A model generated the notes under the pieces. That model searched no databases, was not told the DNA's origin, and saw nothing but the letters and a program-made list of their open reading frames with translations. Below, piece by piece: positions 24,001-33,684 of a stretch of 64,000 nucleotides of DNA (position 1 is the stretch's first letter; each line of letters opens with the position of its first letter). This DNA comes from Sporothrix humicola. Its lineage: Eukaryota > Ascomycota > Sordariomycetes > Ophiostomatales > Ophiostomataceae. The DNA is taken from NCBI GenBank assembly GCA_021396245.1, contig WNYE01000080.1:1-64000 (forward strand), written 5' to 3'. Position numbers and translations under genes: made by a program.

Positions 24001-27000
24001 ATGTATCAAGGTGGCGGTCAGCGGGACCCTTCGCGGCCCTATCAGGTGCCTCCACCACCACCACCAATGTCGCCGCCGATGGTGCAGATTGGCAACGGCA
24101 TGGGCCTCCCTCCCCCGCCTCCTCCTCCGCTACGATACCCCAGCACGCCCGGCGGCGTCCTCGGCCCCGGCAACCTACCACCACCGCCCTCAGGCCCTCC
24201 ACCAGCCAGTGCTCTTGGCCAGCAAGCACCGTGGCACAGCACTTGGGGCAACCGCATGTACGATACGCGCGCTGGATTCCCGCCCCCGCCACCTCCTCTG
24301 ATACCTGGAGTAAACCCCAATGCAGCCGCCAACCAGCAGCACCAGGCCTACAACCCCAAGATGCACGCAGCAGTCGGCGCTGCGCCTGGCCAGACAGTCA
24401 CGCTCCCGCCTCCACCGCCGCAAAACGAGCAGATGTCCGCGACATACATCCCCGGTATCGATACGTACGGCGAAGGTGTGGGCATTCCTGGTTTTGGCGG
24501 CGCAGTCGACAGCATGACCCCATACTCTGCGAATGCGCCGTTCATCCAATGGAACCAGGCGTCAACAGGCACCTTTGCTGGGAACGACCCAAACAACAAC
24601 AGCCATGTTAACAACAGCGCCGGCGGCCCAAATATGCTAAGTGGCAGTCAGGCAGGGACTCCGATGGACGAGCAGCCAGGTCGCCTGAATCCCGGGGCTG
24701 GCATGGGTGCAAACAACCAGGTGTCCATGACAAGCAACGCATCAAGCTCCCGTGGTGTGCCACCGGAGATGGCGGCTCAGTGGCCCTTGGAGCGTGTTCT
24801 GTCATGGTTGCAATCCCATCAGTTTCCCAAGGACTGGCAGGAGGCTTTTAAGAACCTGGAGCTCAGCGGCACGCCGTTCCTCGAGCTTGGTAGCGCCCAC
24901 GGCGGCCGCGGCAACTTCAGCTTAATGCACCAGCAAGTTTACCCGACCCTCAAACAGCTCTGGGTTGAGAGAACAGGAATGCCCGGTGACAAATGGGACC
25001 CTTCCAAGGATCGCGAAGAGGGTCGCCGCATGCGCCACCTCATTCGGAGCATCGTCAGTGGTCGTCCTACCGACGCTTCCAAGTTCCCAACCATACATAC
25101 CAGGAGGGAGTCCAACCCGACAAACATCAACCACAACCTGCCAAGCGCAGGTGCCGAGTCTAGCGATTCTCCAAACGTGAGTGCATTGTGCTTCTATATA
25201 CACTGCCACGGCAGCATAACCAAAACCTTATAGGAGACTAACACATTTTTTGGCAACAGACACCTATCAAGGCCCCTGGTCCTGGCTTCTCTTCACGGCG
25301 CATATCGTCACAGAATTTGCGCGGGCAAAACCTGCCTCCCCTATTGAACAGTGCTGGCAGTGGTCCGTCTCCTGGAGGTGCAGGCGGCAATTCAGCGGAC
25401 GGCAATCACCGCGCTGTATTCAAGAACCTTGATGTGGACAACAGCCGCCGCCATAGCCCCAACACCAGTGATGTTGGCCTTGGTAGAGACAGTCCCGCCG
25501 GCAGCCCTGTTCCGGGTTCAAGCAACCTATATGCCGCCAACACTCCCAGCCTTTCTGCTTCACCACACCAGTCCCGCTTCGGTCACCGTTCACGAAACAG
25601 CACCGACTCCATGTCGTCGAACGCAGCTATTTATGGATCTGGCCTGCCTGTGGAGGCAAACCAGATGCTTCGACAGGGCATGAACATTGGCGAGATGATG
25701 GGTGCGAGCAATCCCAACAACGTGGGCGGCGCAAATGGGCGACCTTCTTCACACGACTCTGGTGATCGGTCGGCCGGTACCGACCCACCGAACAGCGCCA
25801 AGGATACCAAGTCGCTGCGCTCATTCTGGAACCGGAAGAAGAAGCAGAAGGACGACAATTTCCCCTCGCCTGATGGTCTAGAATCGCCGACGAGCCCGGT
25901 CGTCACAAACAAGTCTTCGTCGACTCTGGGCAGCCGTGCTGGCAACGCTAGTGACTTGTCTCTCGACCGGCCCAGCTCGAGCTTTGCGACCAGCCACGAC
26001 TTCAGCACCGGATCCAACACCGCATCCTCGTCGCAGTACGGAAAGACTGCATCGTCTTTCTCGTCTGTTGGCCAAGCACGGGTGTATATCCTTGCGACAG
26101 CCGATTACTGGAACTACCGCATGGTGGACGTGACCGATGTTACGAACCCAACCGAGCTTCGACAATTAATCTGCACGAATCTGGGTTTGCCAGAGGCTGA
26201 GGGCTCGACCATGTTCTTGACTGACCTCGGCCAGTTCAACCACGACGCGCCACTAGATGATGCGAAACTGACATCAATTAAGAACCTGAAGGCCGATGGT
26301 GCAGGTGCACCAAAGATCTTTGTGCGCCCAAGAAATATTGCACTGACCCAGCCTCAGCTATCGCCAGCCTATGGTCCTCAGGGTGCCTCCATTGATAAGG
26401 ACGCTTATGATGCTCTGAACGGCGTTTCTCGGCCGAGATCTAGTTCGTCTCCCCCGACGTCGAGACAGAACAGCACGTCCGTATCGATCGACCATGCCCT
26501 TCGGGACAATGGCGGCACAAGTGGCGACCCAACCAAGGCACAGGGAAGCACCGATGCGGCAGCCAGTTACCGGGCCGAAATCGAACGCAAGGGCCAGGCG
26601 TATCTCGCAAAGCGCAGACAGGCCAACGGCACTTCATCTGCCACGCCAATCCAGGAAAACACGCCCTACAATGGCATTGTCGGTAGAAATGTGGACTTTG
26701 ACCAGCCTCGCGTGTCTCCATTTGAGGACAAGAACCCAGACAAGCTTCTGCCCCAGCGCCGTGCACCAGCTCCCCCGGGTGACCCATCTGCGACACTCAT
26801 CAAGGCAAACTCGCTCAGCAAACGGTCCGGCGACCGCATGCGTCTTTCCCAAGGCAGCATCGATGGCTACCCGAGCAACAAACGGCCTGTTCTGCCGACA
26901 ACGAACGAATCGCCCCAAGAAATGTCAGACAAGGGCAACCGCAATCGCTCCTCGCCCGGCACTGCTGGACCTGGTGGCAGTGGCAGCGGAAACAATGGCG

Positions 27001-29693
27001 AGTCAGGCAACGGCGGTCTGCAGTCAATGGGCGCAGTTGCAAATGCAATCATAGGTATGGGCAGAGGTCTCGGCGGCTTTGGCCACCCATCTCGTGGAGT
27101 TTCGCCTAACAGGGTAGCTTCTGCGCCGTTGAACACGAATATGAACTACACGCATACGGAGCCACTTCGAGGTACGCTTCATGTCCGTTCTTGTGTGAAA
27201 GATGGAAAACAATGTCCTAACTATATTATAGGTTTCAAAATGCCTGCCCGTGCGCCTTCACCGGGTGGCATGAGCCCCAGTTCTCGGCCAAGCGCCAACT
27301 TTGCGCGTCTTCCATCCGGTTCTTCGCAATTCCAGCAGCGGCCCGGCCCGGACCTGGATTTCCGAGACAACGATGTCAACTTTCCACGTGGAGGCGGCCC
27401 GCCCCGCATTGGCCTTCCTGCAGCATTGGCTAACCCGACCCGACTGTCGGTTTCCAACAATGATGACTCGGACGACGATTCTGACGACGGCCTGTTTGCT
27501 GTGCCCCTCGCGTCTCGCGCTCCGGCTGCCGGCAGCGGTAACAATAACGGCAATAGCAACAGCACGAACATGACCAAGAGCGACGTCGAGGCGGCTGTGG
27601 CAGCTGCGGCAGCGACGACGTCATCAAAGGCTGCTGCGGCTGCTGCTGCCGCAGCGAATGGCGGTGACCTGGACTCTGGCAGCGGCAGTGGCAGACGGCC
27701 GAACCTCACGGTGGAGACTAAGCGGCCACGCAAGACGCTGTCCGTCGCGTTTACTTCTCCCGTCTCGGCGTCGCACGGCGGGAATCCAGGTGGCGACAAC
27801 AGCAGTGGCGTAACGAACCGGAGCGCCGGCAGCAGTTCCCGGATGTCCGATCATACAAGCGACGACGGCAGCTCGAGCCGACGGACACCGGGTACTCCTG
27901 ATTCTAGTAACGATTGGAAGTCGACATCCTCAGCAACGGATGACGGCAAGCTGAGCCGGCGCAAGTCATTCGTGGAGCGAGACGTGTGGGCGAACCGTCC
28001 ACCCACCGATGCGCTGATCAACAACCTAGAGGACTTCTTCCCCAACCTGGATGTCGATCAGCAAATCCTGGAAGAGGGTCCCGAGCCCGATGTGCCGCCT
28101 TCGCCGATTGCTGAAGTGCCCGAGTCAGATGAGTCTCTGTCGGCTGGCGGTAGAACCCGCGCCGGTAGCTCTGGCATGGCTGCCAACATGGCCAATGGAC
28201 TGGGTGGCAGCATGAGTGCCAGTTCGGGCCCCAGCTCTGCTTTCAGCACTGGCCGCAGCCCTGGCTCAGATTCACGGTCTCCAGGGGATGCTGCAGTGGC
28301 TGCGGTGGCGGCAGCGAAGGCTGCCAAGGCATCTGCTGGTGGAACGGGCACCACATCGTCAATGTACAACGAAAACGACACACTTGGATCCGACGAGTCG
28401 ACACTCAAGGCACTCGATCGGTCCTCGATTTCCTCGGTGGCGCAACGCAGTCTTAGGCGGTCTGGCGGATTGGGCCGTATGAAGTCCATCCGTGAAGTCG
28501 CGCGTGGTGCGCATGAGGCCAACAAGCGGTACACGCAAACACAACAGGTCCAGCAGCAGCCACCTCCACAACCCGGTCTTCCCGGTATTCCCCGGCGTGT
28601 GCCCGTCAGTCAGGCTGCGATCGTTCGTCGCAAATCCACCAAGATGTTCGGTGCCAGCATCGTGCAGGTGCGGCCGGATCGCGAACAAGGATCAATCGTG
28701 GTGCCGCAGCTGCCTCCCCTGCACGGCATGGACAATGGCAGTGGCAGTGGCAGCGGCGGGAACACGGACAACAACGGCATTCCCAAGCGGCAGACGACGT
28801 TCCGGTGGTTCAAGGGCCAGCTGATTGGCAAGGGCACCTTTGGCCGTGTGTACCTGGGCATGAACGCAACGACGGGTGAATTCTTGGCGGTGAAGGAGGT
28901 CGAGGTGCCGCCGAAGCTGGTGGCGCAGAACGACAAGAACCGGGTGCGCGAGCTGGTAGCATCTCTGAACCAGGAGATCGAGACCATGCAGCACCTGGAC
29001 CACGTCAACATTGTGCAGTACCTGGGCTGCGAGCGCAAGGAGACGAGCATTAGCATCTTCCTCGAGTACATTTCCGGTGGCAGTATCGGATCATGTCTGC
29101 GGCGGCACGGCAAGTTCGAGGAGCCGGTCGTGGCCAGCTTGACGCGGCAGACGCTGTCGGGTCTGGCATACCTGCACAGAGAAGGCATTCTGCACCGTGA
29201 TCTCAAGGCCGACAACATCCTGCTGGACGTGGACGGCACAGCCAAGATCAGCGACTTTGGCATCAGCAAGAAAACGGACAACATCTACGGAAATGACCGG
29301 ACCAACTCGATGCAGGGTAGCGTGTTCTGGATGGCGCCGGAGGTGATCCGACCGCAGGACGAGGGCTACTCGGCCAAGGTAGACATCTGGGCGGTGGGCT
29401 GTGTGGTGCTGGAGATGTTTGCGGGCCGTCGGCCGTGGTCGCAGGAGGAGACGGTGGGCGCAATCTACAAGATTGCACAGGGCGAGACGCCGCCGATTCC
29501 GCAGGATGTGCGCGAGACAATCAGCCCGTGCGCGTTTGCGTTTATGCTGGACTGCTTCACGGTCAACCCGACGGAGCGGCCGACGGCGAGCCGTTTGCTG
29601 TCGCAGCATCCGTTCTGCAACCTGGATCCGGACTACGATTTTGCAGAGACGGCGCTGTACGCCAAGATCCGGGACACGTTCAAGACGACGTAG
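24001..29693 (+). CDS. bck1: BCK1-type MAP kinase kinase kinase (cell wall integrity)
   Basis: MAPKKK that passes the protein kinase C signal to the Mkk/Slt2-type cascade guarding the cell wall (mik-1 in Neurospora, Mck1 in Magnaporthe). Exons 24001-25176, 25260-27171 and 27232-29693 give about 1849 aa. The N-terminus is poly-proline rich (PPPPPP runs in residues 14-100). A SAM-like segment beginning WPLERVLSWLQSHQFP lies at 261-330. A Ras-association/ubiquitin-like region (YILATADYWNYRMVDVT) lies at about 665-760. Long Ser/Asn/Gly/Ala-rich linkers include an alanine run near 1160. The kinase domain starts near 1555: glycine loop GKGTFGRVYLG (~1562), catalytic Lys in VKEVEV (~1583), HRDLKADN (~1684), DFGISKK (~1703) and a C-lobe ending close to the stop. 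All catalytic residues are present. The N-terminal start is the first ATG after the C/T-rich leader. Confidence 0.95.
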
Positions 29694-29992
29694 CGGCGGT
29701 GAGGCGGCCGTTGGGTGGTTTGTACTTTATCTTTTATTTACTTATTTATATATCTTTTTTTGGATTCAGGTCGTGGACATGAGCGTCTCTTTTTTTTCCT
29801 TGTTCTTCTTTTTTTCACGGTCTCTGTATGTATACAGGTGGCCTTCTTTCTTGGATGTATTTTTTTTATATATTTTTTATTTATTTAATCGACAGCGTCT
29901 CGAAGCGTCAATGTTGACAGTGGTCAAAGACTCCCCATTCCCATGAAGCTCGCGCATCGTCATACACATGCTTTGCACGTGCTTTACACACG

Positions 29993-31621
29993 CTACACAC
30001 GCTCCACGCCAGTCGCCGTTGCGGCGTTCTTTTCCATCTTTTCGACCGACAACGGCCTGTCGTCGTCGCGCGGCAGATCGGGCTCAATCTTGGACTTCCA
30101 GCGCAGGTACCACGGGCAGTCGAACAGCTCGTCCATGCGCTCCATGGGCACGCCCTTGGTCTCGGGCGCCAGAATGAACATGACGACGAGGCCGACAAAG
30201 GTGACGGCCGCCCAGAAGCTAAAGGCACCGGACAGGCCCAGGCCGACAAACATGTTGGGCGTGACGCGGACGACGGCAAACTGGCAGAACCAGTGCAGGG
30301 CCATGTTGCAGGAGTAGCAAAAGGCACGGACGCGGGTCGGGTAGATCTCGGAGCCGTACAGCGCCTGGACGTTGCAGAGGCCAATGGACCAGCCAACGGC
30401 ATAGATGAAGACGGAGGCCACGGCGGCGTCCGAGGCGCTCTTGTTGTCGACGCCGCCGTAAAAGATGCCCATATAGACGGCCATGTAGATGTGGCCGACG
30501 AGCTGCAGCAGCATGCCGGCAATGAAGCATTTGCGGCGGCCAAAGTAGTCGACGAGGCCCCAGGTGAAGACGAGCGTGAAGAACAGCTTGACGAGGCCGT
30601 ACGCGCCGCTCGTGATCAGCGAGGCATTGGCGCCGCCGACGCCGGCATAGACAAAGATCTGCGGGATGTAGTACGTGATGCCGTTGCCGCCGGTCCACTG
30701 GGCCATGACCTGGACGAACGCGCCGAGCGCAAACCGCTGGCGGTACTTGGACGAGCCAAACACCTCCTTGGCAATGTCCCAGATGGTGGTGCCGGCGAGC
30801 AGCTGTTCGCGGCGGCGCACCTGGTCCTGCACCTCGTCGTACTCGTCGGCCAGGTCCTGTGCATTTTCAGTCTTGCTGCGCAGACGCGCCAGCACGGCCA
30901 GCGCCTCTTCGGTGCGGTCCTTGGACGCCAGCCAGCGCGGCGTGTCGGACATGAGCAGCGACGCGAGCAGAGCCAGTCCGGTCGGGATCAGCGAGATGCA
31001 CTGCACAATGCGGTACTGTTCGCGGGAGGTCGCCGGCAGCGTCTTGTTGACGCCATAATTGATAAAGAAGCCCAGCGACAGAAACGACAGAAGCGCCACC
31101 ATGTTGAGTGTCACGACCATGCCGCGCGACTTGGCCGGCGCCACCTCGGCGAGGTAGAGCGGCGACACGACCGTCAGGCCGCCGGCGCCGAGTCCGCCCC
31201 AGATGCGCGCAAACAGCTCGAGGCCGTAGATGCCCGACGAAAAGATCTGCATCAAGAGGCCGCTCGCCCACAGCAGCACGAAGCCCTGCCACGACCGCAG
31301 ACGGCCGAAGCGGTCGGCCACAAGGAGGGCCAGGATGGTGCCAAACGAGGCGCCGAGGACGCCAAAGGACGTGATGTTTGCCGAGCGGTTCGCCAGGCCG
31401 CTGGGGTTGTCGGTCCAGTCAGCGGCATTAAGGTTGAAGTCGTTTTTGAACGACGGCAGCGTCACGGAGGCACTGAAGCCACCCTCATCGTAGCCTGGAG
31501 CGAACAGGTGTTAGATTTGAAGCACGACTTGTTGTTTTTCTTCTTACCTACCTTTGGGAATGGTGCCGCAGGAGATGACGACGAGGCACAAGATATAGTA
31601 CCAGTTGACGGAGTCGAACAT
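29993..31621 (-). CDS. MFS sugar-porter-type transporter
   Basis: Twelve-helix plasma-membrane symporter of the sugar porter family. Exons 31621-31552 and 31494-29993 give 523 aa; the intron splits a Gly codon in PKGYDEGGF. Family marks are DRFGRLRSW (loop 2-3), GLGAGGLTVVSPLYLAEVAP, DTPRWL before the central loop, YFGRRKC (loop 8-9) and APETKGVPMERMDELF at the end. The helix 7 segment reads QWTGGNGITYYIPQIF rather than the QQxTGxNxxxYY of classical hexose carriers, closer in my judgement to quinate- or uronate-type members. It is transcribed divergently from the amidohydrolase, 956 bp apart, and a Zn2Cys6 regulator follows the latter. This context suggests it imports the substrate of that hydrolase. 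Substrate is inferred, not shown. Confidence 0.9.
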
Positions 31622-31762
31622 GATTATGATGTGCAGAACGTCTCGGGCGAATAAAAACAGATTGAAAAGAAAAGACCTGGGATGAACAGCAAGAGAAAAG
31701 AGGAAAGGAGGGGGGAGAAAAGAAAAAAGAAGGAAAGACTGAAAGGAGACGAAAAGAAATAT

Positions 31763-31763
<1 letters not shown>

Positions 31764-31793
<30 letters not shown>
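31764..31793. repeat. GAAA microsatellite
   Basis: About seven uninterrupted tetranucleotide units, within the 5' flank of the transporter gene. Confidence 0.9.
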
Positions 31794-32199
31794 ACAGAAA
31801 GTTATTAAGGTACGGCCGCAGTGCCTCATATACTCGACTTCAATGAACCAAAGAATATGCCATGCTCCGCACTTTGCACTTTGCGCTTTGCACTCGTCCC
31901 TGGATATTTGATTTTTGATATATGGATACCGGGCTGTTCTGTGGGGATTGACTCCCACGGGGACCCCGCAAAGAAAGAACAGAAGAAAAGGGACAGAAGA
32001 GAAGGGAAGAAAAGGTGGGAAATGGAGGCAAAACAGAAAAGGCAGAAAAAAAGAACAAGGAAAACAGAAAAACAGGTGGATGACGCCCACGGGAATACAA
32101 AGTCGTGTACGACCGTCAGCCCAAGGATCGATCTTTCCTTTTGCGACAACCTATCAGAGCCAAGAAAGCCATTTACAAAAGCGGGTCCTGCCGTCGAGG

Positions 32200-32216
32200 C
32201 TCGGAAGTTTACCGAG
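32200..32216. promoter_or_regulatory. CGG-N7-CCG palindrome, candidate Zn2Cys6 operator
   Basis: CTCGGAAGTTTACCGAG has perfect 5-bp arms around a 7-bp spacer. Inverted CGG triplets at fixed spacing are the classical target of dimeric Zn2Cys6 activators. One such factor is encoded 1.5 kb away (33675-36170). Position is 362 bp from the hydrolase ATG and about 405 bp from the transporter ATG. Confidence 0.5.
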
Positions 32217-32220
32217 TCTA

Positions 32221-32267
32221 GCCATATTCGGTATAAGTCCAGTGGACCAACAGTGGACCAATATGGC
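32221..32267. repeat. Tandem 11-mer inside a 7-bp inverted repeat
   Basis: CAGTGGACCAA occurs twice back to back at 32240-32250 and 32251-32261. The pair is enclosed by GCCATAT at 32221-32227 and its exact reverse complement ATATGGC at 32261-32267. It starts 4 bp after the CGG palindrome. Confidence 0.7.
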
Positions 32268-32577
32268 AGTTGCGACTTACATCCCATCGCGTGGACGACC
32301 GACGATGTACGCCGTGGAGACGGTATGATTCGAGCTGACGAGTTGACGCAGCTTTGCTAGTGAATGGGTCTTTCTTTTGCCTTCTTTTATGCCTCATTTT
32401 TTATTGCGTGTCTCGTGTTTGTTTGGTTTTTCCCAACAGTGTTGTTTTCAAAGTATCCTAACAGCATTTCCCTCCTTAGGAATCTGTGAATCTATCAAAC
32501 AACAACGTTAATCCTGACAATTATCTTTATATTCGTTTCATTTCAATCATTTTTAACTTATCACATAACATACAGCT

Positions 32578-33684
32578 ATGGCTCTCTCGACAAACGGACC
32601 AGGGCCGAAACGGTCTTCTGTCCGCCAAATCCAGCAGTCCCTGCTTCGTTTCCTCCGGCAGTGGCTTGCCTCTATCAGAAAGTATGCACCGTTCCTGAAT
32701 CGATCTCAACTTCAACCTGCAGCACCGGTCACGGCATCAAACAGGCCCACAACCCTCGTCAGCTCCCGCGCCGGCGTCCGTGCCCGAATGCCTGCCTGTG
32801 CTTGGGACTCGCATGTGCACGTGTTTGACAATGTGCGCTTCCCACTGGCGGCAGGATCGCTGTACAAGCCACCGCAAGCCTCGGCAGACGACCTCTTGGC
32901 TTTTGAGGAGACCTTTGGCATGTCCGGCGTCGTCCTCGTGCAGCCATCGTGCTACGGCAACGACAACACGTGCATGATGGAGGCGTTGCAGAAATTGAGG
33001 GAGAGAGGGGAAAAGCAGAGAGGGCGTGCCGTCATCACGTTCGACCCGGAAACAACGACAGCTGCCGAGCTGCGCGCGTTCCACGCCTTGGGTGCGCGTG
33101 GCGTGCGCATCAACTTCCAGTCGGTCGGCAAGACGGCGGTCGACGCAAAGAGCATGCGGGCTACCCTCCAGAAATATGCCGATGCGGTGCGCCCGTTGGG
33201 GCCGCAGGGATGGGTGGTTCAGGTGTACGTGTCACTGCCGCTGGTCAAGCTGCTGGAAGACATTGTGCCCGACCTGGGCGTGCGCGTCTGCATTGACCAC
33301 ATGGGCCATCCGGACCTGGGACGTGCCGCCACAGCCTCAGTGTCTGATCCCTATGATCTCGAGGGGTTTGCGTCGTTGATTTCGCTGCTCAAGGCGGGCA
33401 GCACCTACGTCAAGATCTCTGGCGCATACCGCTTCTCACAGTCCCCAACAAACTATGAAGATGTCCGGGCCATGACCCAGGAAATCTTGCGCGTCGCGGG
33501 AAAGGACCGCGCCGTCTTTGCGTCGGACTGGCCGCACACGCGCTTCGACGACCTGGATATCACGAGCTGGACGGAAAAGGTGCTGGACTGGTGCGAAGAC
33601 GAGGCGATGGTCAACGCCGTCTTTCGAGACACGGCAGTTCATTTGTGGGATGTCGAGGGCGAGGATGAGGACGATCATATGTAG
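32578..33684 (+). CDS. Amidohydrolase family 2 metal-dependent hydrolase (lactonase-like)
   Basis: TIM-barrel hydrolase of the amidohydrolase-related family (Amidohydro_2), the group containing 2-pyrone-4,6-dicarboxylate lactonase and other lactone or decarboxylase enzymes. Single exon, 368 aa. The metal-binding HxH is DSHVHVF (His ~79 and ~81). Further active-site segments are VVLVQPSCYG, GVRINFQ, CIDHMGHPDL (about 238) and FASDWPHTRF (Asp ~318). Residues 1-70 form a basic, Ser/Arg-rich extension ahead of the catalytic domain, which could be a mitochondrial presequence; bacterial relatives begin near residue 71, where an internal ATG exists. It ends in an acidic tail. Its last 10 nt overlap, on the opposite strand, the end of the transcription factor gene. 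The position between a transporter and a regulator suggests a small catabolic pathway, perhaps for an aromatic- or sugar-derived lactone. Confidence 0.88.
   Translation: MALSTNGPGPKRSSVRQIQQSLLRFLRQWLASIRKYAPFLNRSQLQPAAPVTASNRPTTLVSSRAGVRARMPACAWDSHVHVFDNVRFPLAAGSLYKPPQASADDLLAFEETFGMSGVVLVQPSCYGNDNTCMMEALQKLRERGEKQRGRAVITFDPETTTAAELRAFHALGARGVRINFQSVGKTAVDAKSMRATLQKYADAVRPLGPQGWVVQVYVSLPLVKLLEDIVPDLGVRVCIDHMGHPDLGRAATASVSDPYDLEGFASLISLLKAGSTYVKISGAYRFSQSPTNYEDVRAMTQEILRVAGKDRAVFASDWPHTRFDDLDITSWTEKVLDWCEDEAMVNAVFRDTAVHLWDVEGEDEDDHM

Larger units (their letters stand above)
31622..32577. promoter_or_regulatory. Divergent promoter, transporter / amidohydrolase
   Basis: 956 bp between start codons. 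It holds a GAAA microsatellite at 31764-31793, a perfect CGG-N7-CCG palindrome at 32200-32216, and a tandem 11-mer framed by 7-bp inverted repeats at 32221-32267. Purine-rich tracts at 31960-32080 lie between them. Confidence 0.6.

Noticed and set aside
30293..31654. 453-codon plus-strand frame across the MFS transporter
   Set aside because: Antisense shadow of a clear twelve-helix transporter; composition (repeated charged and Ala/Gly runs) matches reversed transporter codons.
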